Assembly (NCBI GenBank): GCA_043718225.1 | Contig: JAYSWD010000062.1 | Location: forward strand, 1-52,071 | Length of the DNA: 52,071 bases | Direction of reading: 5' to 3' | DNA from: Multiplicimicrobium sp043718225 | GTDB lineage: Bacteria > Omnitrophota > Omnitrophia > Omnitrophales > Aquincolibacteriaceae | Part shown: positions 24,101 through 36,100 of the stretch, in pieces | Layout: every line of letters begins with the position of its first letter | Position numbering within the stretch: position 1 is the stretch's first letter | Position numbers and translations under genes: made by a program | Notes under the pieces: generated by a model | Seen by the model: only the letters and a program-made list of their open reading frames with translations | What the model was told of the DNA's origin: nothing | The model's database searches: none

Positions 24101-27100
24101 TTGATTCAGCAATCACCGTATGGATTGGAATATCAGGTGACCATTGCTTTAAACCCACAATAGGCCCCTGGTCATCAACGGATATATCCCCTAAAAACAC
24201 GGTGTTACCATAGGGCGTTGCCACCACCACCGGGGCCGCGCCACGCAAATGCCCAGCCTCAGGGTAAAACTGCACTTTCATCTCTGGGCTTACGGTATAC
24301 CATTTACCGGGTTCAAGCGTACGCACGTATTTTTTTTCTTTATCAAGAAATTCATTCACATCGTCAATGCTATAACCAGCCGAGCCACCAATCATACCTT
24401 TCAAAACTATCGGTAAAAGTGCGCGCGACCCCGGTGTCAAATAAACCGGCACCTCTTTTTTTAACTTCTTCCATAAGGTAAGCACATAGCCCACATGATC
24501 ACCATGAACATGGGTAATGAATATTGCTTTCGGCGGATTTTGCTCATTCAATTCAGAATAATCCGGAGCGCGCAATTCCTCTCCATGGGTGCTCGAGCCT
24601 GAATCAACAATGATTGTCGTTTCACCCAGCGTAAATCCAAGCGAGGTAGTGCCGGTCCTATTTCCTCCAAAAGAACTGATTTGCATAACATGCTTGGCTT
24701 GAACGCGAACTCGGCTCGCGGCTTCAGCTGCCGCATTTCTTTCTGCGGCGAGCCTAGCCGCAGCAGCCTCGGCTTCATTTTTTTCACGAAAATATTTTTT
24801 TACAAAATATTCCTGAATCTTTTCCGGAAATACGTCAGTGCCCAAACCATACTGTTTGGCATGCGCAACACTTGTCCATGTCCCTGTAATTTGATTGGCG
24901 TGATCTGGAAATTGGTCCATGTATTCTTTGATATGATCACGAATGCCTTCCAAATGTGTCACTAATTCCAAATAGGTGTCGGGATTTGTCAAATGCCAAA
25001 GCGTGAAATGAACTGCGGGCACCAAAACTTCATCCAAAAAGGGTTCGAAGGACTGCGCTTCGAAATCCATGCTTCCGTTGAGATTTGGGTCAAAAATCAG
25101 AGTGAGGTTTTGACGAATAACGCGCGCTTGTTCGAGCGTCAACTTGTTCGGCAAATCATTGATGCCTTGGATGCGAATATGTTCAAAAAGAATCTTCAGC
25201 ATAGCAAACTTAACCACCTCATTTCCGGAATACAATAATTCCGGCAAAATATCTTTCAAATGATTAAGGGCTTCGGCCTGTAGAGGCAAGTCATATGCAT
25301 CCAAAAAATGACTTAGTAATTCATTGAATCTTTGCTCGTTTTCAATCAGAGTGCCGCTTCTTTTGCGAGCAAGAGTTTGGATATGGTCAAACAGCTCTTT
25401 TTTAGCTATGGCCACTTTCGCTTGCAGCGAACGATATTCATGCTGAACTTTATCCAGTCTTTTCCCGGTATTATAATTAAAAATCAAAAGAACATATTTG
25501 GCTGGAGTTCCTCCCGCTACTGGACTTGTTTTTACTCGCAAAATTATGTGCGGCATCTCATCATGACTCATTCCTTCCCTTAAAATAAAATCTCCTGCGG
25601 AATCTAATTCAAAAAACTGCGGCGTCATCAGGCCCACTCCCTCCATCTCTTTAAAAATTGAGCCGTGTTTCATCGCCCCCGGAACCGAATAGGCGGTTTC
25701 CCGCCCCTTTGAAAAATAGAATGGCGAGCTAACTTTTCCGGCTAAATCATTTTGAGCCAATCTTTGCAGCATGGGTCGCAGCGTGCCTGGCTGTGCCATG
25801 TTTGCAAACTCATTGTTTGCCCCTCTTGTTTGTGCTGCCGCTTCGCGCGCTTTGTCGATTTTGCGAATAACGCGCAACCACCGCAAAGTTTTTTTCAAAC
25901 GGAAAAATATTTCTTCATATTCCTTTTTGCCTTGTGGCAGCCAAGCATCATCCGAATCCAGCTTTTCTAATCGGACCGCGTCTCGCAATATATTCCAGGT
26001 TCCAGACCCCCTGTCGAAAGGATTGTCATTTAAAAGAGTCTGTAGTTTATTTGAATGTTTTTTTACGATATAGACGGGATCTTTTTCCTCAAGCACTGCT
26101 TTCAACCGCTCCGGTATTTGAGCCAACGTTTCAGGTGCATTTACAAAAGCGGCAGGAATCGTTACGACTTTGTCACCAACTAGAATTTGAGTCCCTTCAC
26201 GCGCGAGTGCAATAGTTTCATAACCGGTGCCAGTTGCCATGAGCGGTGCTAATAAGCCCGCCAAATGATTCAGGTTCCGATATTCAACAACTGATTGAGG
26301 TTCAATCTTTTCCACAGCGGGATGCAGACCCGGAAGAATTTCGATCAAACCTGACGGATAAGAAGAAGGCTCCCCTCCGGATAAATCCACCTGTCCGAGA
26401 CATGCTTCTACATTCGCGGAATAAAAAATTAAATGGTTTTTTCTTACCTGAATTAAAACAGAACTTTGGCCGGTTGCCTGTGAAATATTGAGCCTGATTT
26501 TTTTGTCTTTATATATAAATGTAACTAAACCATCCGAATTGACAGGCAAAGGTAGCGAAAAAAAACCGCTGCCGGCGATTCGGCGCTCTGCGCCGACCGG
26601 TTGCGCTTTTTCCACTATTTCCGTGGAAGGAAGCTTTTGCCAGGTCCCCACGCGATTACCCTCTTCTCTTTTAAAACTTTCAAGCATCGTAATCAAAAGG
26701 ACTTCTGATTCCTCCGCGCCCATCGCCGTCGGCATAACGCGTGATATTTGCACCTGATTTTCAAAAACTGCAACTCTCAATATTTCGCCCGCTTTTACCT
26801 GATCAATGATGTATCTATAAGAAGAGCCCGGAATATGCAGCCCATCTTTTTGATAAATGCCTGTCCATACCGCCCGCACCTGACCGGACACTCCAAGCCA
26901 TACGGGATAACGCTCAGGATTAAGCAAGTCGGCCTCCGGAAATTCCTCGGGAGCAAATACAGAGGGCTGTGAAAAGCGCAACTGCGCTTTGCCGGCACCG
27001 GGTTTCAAATAAGGCCATTCACGGGACTGTGTCGGAATCGCATTGTCCTCGTCGTTAATTCCCTCGGGATAATCCGCCGCAAATTGTTTTTTCCATGATC

Positions 27101-30100
27101 TAAAATCCTCCCGCAAGGCCGTACTATTTTTTGCGGGAGCGCGAACATATTGAATCAAAAACTTTTTAAACTCATCGAGTGCCGGAATAGAAACTCCGCC
27201 CGGATGTAAACGCGCAAACTCAGAAAATTTCTTATAAAGAAAATGGTTGCCCGCTGACAAATCTTGCATCCCAAGGCTGCTCCATTGCACAGCCATGAAT
27301 ACATCCAGAAAATTCCGCGCTGCTTTATCAGTTAAACGATCCGTCCCTGCAATTGTTTCTAAATTTTCCGCCAACCAGGCGAAAAGCCCGTTGGGGCTAG
27401 TGAACATAGTGTAATGGCGGAACAAGTCCCGGTCGTTCCCTGGTTTTTTGTGTGCTTCCAACAAAGCGTGCGTCGAAGAATAATATTTCAAGGATTGCTC
27501 CCAAAGCGGCAATAAAACTTTCGCCTGAAGACGGCTAATCTGTGCGGCCCATGGGCCGACATCTATTCCGCTTGGCGCAAAATACCCCGGGCGTTTAGTG
27601 TGTTCGGTCAATTGCGCTCGAACCTTCATGAGTGAGATAAACAGGTTTTTCTCAGGTTCGTTCGCGCTCGTGAAATACGTCGCTTTTTCGGGTTGAAGCC
27701 AAGCCAATATATCAGACCATAAACTCTGCGCGTAAGTCTGAATCCGCACGGATTTGGTTGGGCCGTCAAAATGAAAAAATAACTTCGGTCGCGGCGCGTA
27801 AAATTGCGCGAAACGTGGATAAACCGTCACGACTTCCACTTTTCCGTCGGGCGTTCGCGAGCTTTGTTCTTCGTTAATCAAACTCAGTCCGGGCCAGTTT
27901 AAATTTTCCGCAGGAGAATCATCTCCCGCGACCATAAGTCCGCGCCGATGCCCGGATAAAATTTGAAGTATTTCCAAAATTTTTAAGGGTTTGATCGCGC
28001 CAAGAACCGGAACGGGAACAACATTGTCCGCCTGATTCCAAGTGTACATGCTTAATGTTTCTTGGCGCCATCCCTCGGGCATATCAAAGAAAAATAGCTT
28101 GTAGAGTTTTTCCTCTTGTTTAGTTTGAGCCTCAAAGGCTTCCGAGGATAGTCCAGAAAATACGGTATGATGAATGATCAGGGGCGGGGTAGGACTAAAA
28201 ACAAACTTTCTTTCTCTCAACGACCTTTCTACCTTCTGGGCAATGTCAGTCTCCGAAGGTTCACCTACAAGCCCTTGATGCCCAAGCGGTGTCTGGTCGT
28301 TTAATTCGTCTTTGACCATCGAAAGCATAGTTTTGTACGTCTCATTTTGGACACTGAGCAAATTATACCGGTAAACACAAAATATAAAAAGCGGCGCTAC
28401 AATTTTGAAAAGGCCTTCTAGCAAAACTTCACGCTGCTCTTTATTGCTCTGAGATATCCCAGACGGCAAAGCGGGGGTCAAAATATCCTTTTTCACCTCG
28501 ATGAGTGGCACAAGCTTCGCAGTGAGATAGCCGGCTTGCTGAAAAACAGGGTACGGTTTATCTTCTTTGTCGTAACGCATCCAGTTTTCCATTAAATACT
28601 CGGTGCTAAAATAGGGTGAGCCTTCCGTAAAGGCGTTAAATCTCGCGACGGCAGATTTTAAAAAGCGCGGCTCAGTTAAATCGACAAATTTTTGATAAAG
28701 TTCCAAATATTTCTCATTCTTAGAAGCGCCAAAAACACTTTTTGAAAGCTTTCCGATTAAGCCATCTTCTCTGGGCAAGCCTCCCCGATCAGTCTTTGAT
28801 AAAAGACTTTCTATGCCGGCTCGAAACAATGCCTCTGAAGTGAAATCTAAATATTCTTCTTTGTCCTTAAAGGCCGCACGGTCAAAAAAACCATTTCCAA
28901 GACTCATTTTATTTTTGCTTGTAAACCCAAGCAAATAAGAGTCCTTGCTCCACCGAAGCTCATCAAAACCATAAATTTCTGGCTCCGCCCCGCTATTTAC
29001 AATGGCCTGAAGATGTTGCAAAACCAGATTTACGTATTTCATTCGGGATCTTGATCCAATTTTCTCTTTAATTTTTTGAATAAGCGGATCTAAAGTTTCT
29101 CTTGAGAGCCGCGTCTGGACAACAATGGGATCCTGCGCAAATTGCGCGGCCTCGCCTTGGGCCAACCGCATTTCGGAGCGGGAATAAGTGTAGATAAACT
29201 GTAACTGGTGCTGCCTGTTTTCGTAGCCAAGAAAATGATAAAAAATCCAACCGTCGGCTAATTGCAAAATGCCCATAGGCTTCTTTTTGAGATCAAGCGA
29301 GGCTGTGCTCGCAACCCCCTCCGCGATGTCAGGATTGATCCAGGCATGCTTATTTCCCGACTTATTCGCAGCCACCTTAAATAATCCATGCCGGTTTTTA
29401 GAATGTAATTCCAAACGCAACCCGCTTGCCGATCGTTTAACAGTTGCGTCAATGAGTTCGTGAATATTAAACTTTTGATTTGTGCGGACTCTGCGTACTT
29501 CAGCTGAAGCAATCCTGATGTTGGGCGGCAATCGCTGAGCGATCTCTTTAAATTTAATCATGCTGCCGGGAGTCACAACCACTGTCATTTGAATGTCCTC
29601 ACCTCTTCTAACCAACTCAAGCATTTGAAATTCTGATGCCCTTATTTCCGCATGGACGTCTGGAGCAGCCGTCCCCGGCGAATAAGACAAATATCCTCCG
29701 CCATACTCCGGAATCCACCGGAGAGAAAATCGCTCTTTGCCTAAAGGGGTTTGCAAATCGTATCCGCCCAACACGGCGTCGATCAAAATTTTTGAATTTT
29801 TGGGCAAATAAGGCCTAGCCGCTAAAACAAATTCACGAAGAAATTGTGTCGCGTCATCAGCGGACCTCGCGGCGAAATCCGTCATTTGAAAAGCCGGGGG
29901 AAATACCACCTCCGCGGGCGATGGATTCCGCACCCTTAACGTAAACGCGTTATCAGGGGCACTTGTTTGGAGTTTGATCATTTCAAACTTTTGCACAAGC
30001 GGATCAAAGACCCACTCTTTGAAGCTTTTTTGAAAAGCGCCTACGTCCTTCAAACCCCCGTTATTATTTACACCGCCGGGCACGGGGCGAATAACCCCCT

Positions 30101-33100
30101 CAGGCAAACCTAAGGCGCGGCCTTTGATGATCGCGGCACCGGTTAAAAGCGTCGCGAGCGATCCGTGACGGGCCCTTTTATTTTTGCTTTGCGACATGAC
30201 GGCGGGTTGCAAACTTGTAAAGCCAGCGTATTCTTTCAAGTCAAATCCATACAGCGCCTCACCCGGCTGCGTTAGTTGCAAAACTTCTTTTAAATTTACA
30301 CCGCTCAACAATGGCAGAAATTTGAGAATTTGCTCTTCGCTCACCCCCCGAATTTCGGAGCGGGCTTTGGAGCGGGCAAGGCGCAATTTTTTTCCCTCAT
30401 CACGGACACCCGGCATCTTCCCTTCAATTTCTTCCGGCCCATGAATGCTAACGAAATGAACTTTTGTATCCAAAGTCAACTTCGCAGATCGATTTTTTGA
30501 AAACAACGCGACTGTACTGTCCCGGTTTTGACGCCGCCATTTTATAAACGCTTTCCAAGTATCAAATTTCAAAAAAGGAATGGTGGGAAACTGCCGGCCC
30601 AGCGCGGGGGTTAACAAACTTCTTTTTTTTTCGTCAGGTCCGATCACCGCCATGTATTGAAAACCCGGAGCGGCTTCGGGGCCTTCAATAAAAAGGGCTT
30701 TCCTATCATCCGGTTTTAACATTTCGCGGAAATCAAGCCAGCGAATATCGCCTGTTTTTTCGAAATCTTGTAAGACATAGGTGAGGTTTTCGTCATATTT
30801 CCCTTTTTTGAAAGCCGCTTGAGAAATGGCCTCTAAAATACTTTTCTTAAAAAAGCCCACGCCAGAATGGACATGCGCCGCAACCGGAGATTTTTTATTT
30901 TGACTATCAACAATTTTTCCGACTGCGCTTCCTGGTTCGCTTTCATGATCCGGTTGAACCGCCTCGTCCAGCTCCAAATGCATGTAAATGGTCATCGGAA
31001 CATAGACTTCCCCGTCAATTTCAACCTCCCCCTGGTGAAAATAAACGACCGACTGAGCCATGTTATCCCTAAAAATCCAATGCACTTTACCTTTGCCAAA
31101 GAGGGCCGGTACTGTGGTATCAATTGGAACGGGCCGGCGATTGCCCTGCCTGTCTTGCAAATAGACGACATCTGTCGAAGTATGCCAATGTCCGTTGTAA
31201 GATTTTCTGCGCGTTTTTAAGTCACCCCAAAATGTTTTTTCATCTCCATATCCCGTTCCGGGGCCAATCACGATTTGTTCATCGCGGCCCAAGCTGGCCA
31301 GCATTTGACGTAAGCCTGCCGCCAGTGTCTCCGCATCAAAAGCGCTGTTGTTTAACTGCGGCAAAACTTTCGCATGTTCTTCCGCTGTGAGTAAATATTT
31401 AGTCGTTTCCAATTGGGGGTCGGCGGGCTCATGCCAGCCTCCGTCATGCCATTCAAATCCATGGCGCGCCGCGGCGCGATACAAACCGGTATTTTCTTTT
31501 GCTAAAATTGCCGGGTCATTTTTAAATTTGTACTTTTTGCGGTTCTCAAGTGCATAAGAGACATCTTTAATTGATTCAAAAAAGTCCGGGTTTAAAACGC
31601 TGTTAGCCGCAAGAAAGTCGCCTATTTCTTTCGCTTCCAATCGGCGGTATAAGCCGCTTGATATCACGGCCCGGCGTTTCTTATTAATGCTTTTGGTTAA
31701 ATCGTTAAGCGAGCCTGATTTCTTCGTTTTCTTTTTAAAATCTAATAGGGCTCTGCGAATCGAGTTTCCGAAATAGGGGTGGTTCAAAAGAGACTGCTTT
31801 GCTTGCGACTCCTCGGAAGCGGGTCGCTGAAAAAGATCATCAATAGCGGCTATCGCTTTAGGCGGATTGCGTTTCGCCAATGCTTTTGTAAGCCGGGAAC
31901 CATATCCGACTTCAATGGCAAGACCGCTTGATTGACGCACAACATCCAACGCCCGCTCCGATGCGAGTGTTTCGTAAAAGCCATTGCCAAGTTCACGGCG
32001 AATTTTGTCCGCGTCATCTAAAACTTCCGTTGAGTTAATCGAAAACGGAATCAGCGGAATTTTAGGATTTTCTATTTTAAGTCCGTGCGTCGCCTCAAGA
32101 ATCGCGGCATGAATTTTTTCATTATAAGAATGATGCGGATTTTGATAGGCTGACGGATCAAGCTGAATGGCGCTTAATCGTACGCCGGCAGGAATACCTT
32201 CGGCTCTGAGTTCTTTCCCCAGCCCCTTAATCATTGCGCTAAAAGAATCTTCTTTCCCCTGCGCAACACGCACCACAATTTGAAAATACTCGTCGCCTTC
32301 GTCCACAGTTATTTGCGGCTCATCGCCTGAATAAGCCTTGAGTTTTTCGATTATTTTTTTACGAATTGACGGTTCGCCCAAACCACTGCCAATGACGCGC
32401 ACATACCGCAATTGTTTTCCATATCTCCTTTGAGATAAATAAAACAACCTTGATATACGCAAAACATACTGCGCCATATCTTCAAAGGAAACCGCATCCG
32501 AAGCGGCCAAAGCGGCAAATTGCCCCATGCTTTTTCCGTAAAAATGCGCCGTCTTAAATCGTTTGCCCAGTTTATTCTTCAAAACCAAATAAAGCGCGTA
32601 TTCATACACGAAACCCGAATAAGTCAATTGAACCGTATTCGGGTGAGCCGGATCAAATCCTTCCAAATAAAGATAGCTCATATTTTTTGCGCCTGAAATT
32701 TTTCCTAAAATTTTAAGAGCCTGTTCGTAAATGGGCTTCGCGATAGGATGCTGCGCGAGTATTTTGGATTTTTCTTGAAAAGCATCCGGTTTTGTCAAAT
32801 TTTCATAGGTATCAGAAAACATAACCGTTGTAGGTTTATTGAGCTGTCTCTGAAGCTCGGCAATATTACTCACCCGCATTTCGGAGCGGATGTCGGGGCG
32901 GATAACTTGACCACCTTGAGGGCGGGTGCTAAACTTGCCTGCATGGACACTTTGATTCAAACTCATATCACGAGCGACCCCGAAATCTGCCATGGCAAGC
33001 CCTGTTTCCGTGGAACCCGCATTTTGGTTTCGGAGACGTTGGAAATTCTCGAGGCCGGAGAAACTCCCGAGGCTATTTTGAAAAGCTTCCCCTCTTTGTC

Positions 33101-36100
33101 GATGGATTCGATTAGGGCTGCGCTTCATTTCGCGGCGCAGTTGACGAATCGCGGAGACTCTTTGAGCCTTGCCTCCTAAATTTCGTTTTCTCGCCGACGA
33201 AAATATCCGAATTGAAGTCATCCGCGCGCTTTCCATAACCCACGATGTCATCACTGTTCCCAAAGGAATTAAAAATGGTGCCGTTGTCCAGCTTGCTAAA
33301 TTAGAAGGCCGCATTCTCATCACTCGCGACCGTGATTTCTCGGAAGGCAACCGATATAATTTCTTTAATACACCCGGCTTCGTATGGCTCAAAGTCCATC
33401 CACCCACTGTCAGCGCTTTGCTCCAAGCAATGGACCTACTCATTGGCCAACTCACCCCTGAAAAGGTCGCGAACAAATTGGTTACATTGGAAGTTGATAA
33501 ATTCGTAATTATTCCCGACTCAGACTGAACATGATCAGCTGAAGACTGCTGACTCTGTTCGCTGTCGTTAGTCATTAGTCGTTGGGCATTAGTCTGTATC
33601 TGTCTCCGCATTTCGGAGCGTCGCGAAGACAATCGGGTAAGTTGCATTTGATGCGGCGAAAGCCTGCCCCAAAGCGACGCAGTCACTACGGTAAATAACT
33701 CTGTAACCCCTGTAGCAAATGCGGAAATGTTTCCAGCAAATCCAAAATACGTTGCCGTGACATACAAGCCACTCCACAATGACGTGCCCCAGAAGCCAAA
33801 ATCATTAAATGTTAATTTATAAATAGACACGCACACAACCGCCCCAAAAAATCCTGTTAAAATAAAATCCCGGGCGATTTTTTTGAGAGAAACTTCGCTT
33901 TTGTTATAGCGATCATGAAATAAAGCCGGCGCATAGGCAAAATTTAGAAAATCACGGGTTTCACTTTCTAATTTCGCGACACTTTTTTTCGACAACTTTC
34001 TGCTCAAAACTCCCGCCGAACCGGCAAAATAAACAAAGCTGACGCCCTGTTTATGATGAATATAGACGCCATAGGGCTCGCCCGGAATAGCAGCATAGGT
34101 CGAAGCATGCATACCAATGACATTATAAAAACGGTGGTTTTGGACGATCACATCTGTGTTTTTAGATTCAAATTTCAAGTGCAGTCGGCCAAAACGATTT
34201 AGCCATGCGACCTTTTTAGATAATTTTTCAGGCGTGCTGAGCTGTATGATCGGCCTGGCGGCATTGATGAGGGTGTTTAACCTCCATTCAAAATTATCAC
34301 CAAACTTTTCATTGATCCGAACCGCTACCGCCAAAAGAGCGACATATCCTAAAATATTGCCCATCAGTGAAAATAAATTGGAATACGCGAACCAAGCCAT
34401 CGCATAAAAGACACCTACAAAAACAACATTTTTAAAAAATAATCGAATACCTTTCGCATAATTCAGCCGCATTTCGGAGCGGGCATAGATGTTTTGGACG
34501 CGCGTAAAAAGTTTGGCGACAAATCCACGCTGCGCGACGTTACCCTCGACAACATCGGTCTCTCCGCTTAGCACCCAGTTCGTCTCTCGTCTCGAGTCTC
34601 CGGTCTCAGATTCTTCTTTTACCCGCGTTTCGGAGCGTGACGGGTTAAGAATATGAGAAATTTTTCGGCCTAGCTCCGCATCCTGGCCTTCAAGCTGGCC
34701 GATCACAAACCAATTGGATAAAAAAGCTTGATCAGGGGGCAGGTCACTGTGGGCGGTAATCCCGGCCCCCAAATAAATTGCGGGCGTTAACAGGGGCGCC
34801 ATTAACATATTTCCTAATACATCACTTGGTTCATCAGCATACATGGATGTTAGCAAACCATTCTCTAAAAAATTAATTTTTGATAATGCCGCATGCACCG
34901 ACGCGTCACTATAAATTATTTCGGGCTCAGGCTGCCAATCTTCTCTGCCCGCCAATTGCTCACCGGTAAATCCATCCCAAATCTTTGGCTGATCTTCAAT
35001 ATGCATTCCATCAGGCCCTTCAACAATCGGAGACGCAAAAAGCGGATTTTGAGATTGTTTGCTTTTAACGAGTATATAAATAAATTTGCCGGGGTTTTGG
35101 CGCGACCTGGCAAGCAAAATACCCAACGGTCCATAGCCATCAAAGGGGCGAATGGCATCTCGGATTTCCTTTTTTTGCTTTTCAGTCAAAGGTGGCTTCG
35201 AAAGAGGTTCATACCATTTTTGAGAAGGCACTTTGCGTAAAGCGGATAGACTTAAAATCATTAAAAATAAACTCAGCCCCGTAATTAAAAATGTTGCATA
35301 CGAATAAGTCCCACGCAAGTAAGCAATGCCAGTGAGTAAAAGCATTGCTAAAGAAATTATGAGTGAGCCAAAGGGAGAATAGATCCCTTGCTTCCGGAAT
35401 TCTGATCGCGTCTCAGACGCAGGAAGAATGAGAGCCGCGGGTTCTGCCTGCTGCAATAAATCAAATTGCTGCAGGGCATTCATTAACCCTTGGAATAAGC
35501 TTGCTTCTTTTTTTTCTTCGGCGCTTAACGCTTCTATTTGCTGCCGCAAAGCACGGATTTTTTCTTCAACCTGGCGCTGAGCTTCTAAATCAGCTTTATA
35601 ATCTTCATAATCGACGCGGCCATGCAAATTTTCGATCATTTGATTTTGATAATAATCCCACCACCATTGCTGTTCGGAAATCGAAGCTTTGTCGAGCGAC
35701 TGCTTTGCCTCAACCTCGTTTTTTTGTTCAGCAATATGTTCACGTGTTGCAACCTCCAGCGCTCTCTGGTTATTGTTATTTGAGCTAAGACCAATTGCCT
35801 CAAGATTCGCATGACGGCGTATGTGATCTAACTGTTTTACGGTTTCATCAGACAAGGACCCTACCCAACTCTCGATTCGTGCTAACCTTGGAAGAGCTGC
35901 TTGTAATAAGTGATCAAACGAACTGATTTGAAAGACTCCGCGATCAGCAAATGGGGTAGCAAAAAGGGTGGGCAGGCCTTCGGTTGTTTTTCCGAAAAAC
36001 AAATCTTTAAAATAAACTGGCCAAGCGCGCAGCGGCATTTGACTGCGAAGCCATGCTGCCGCGCTGTGGATTGCCGTACCGTTCTTTCTCAACCAAGCTT

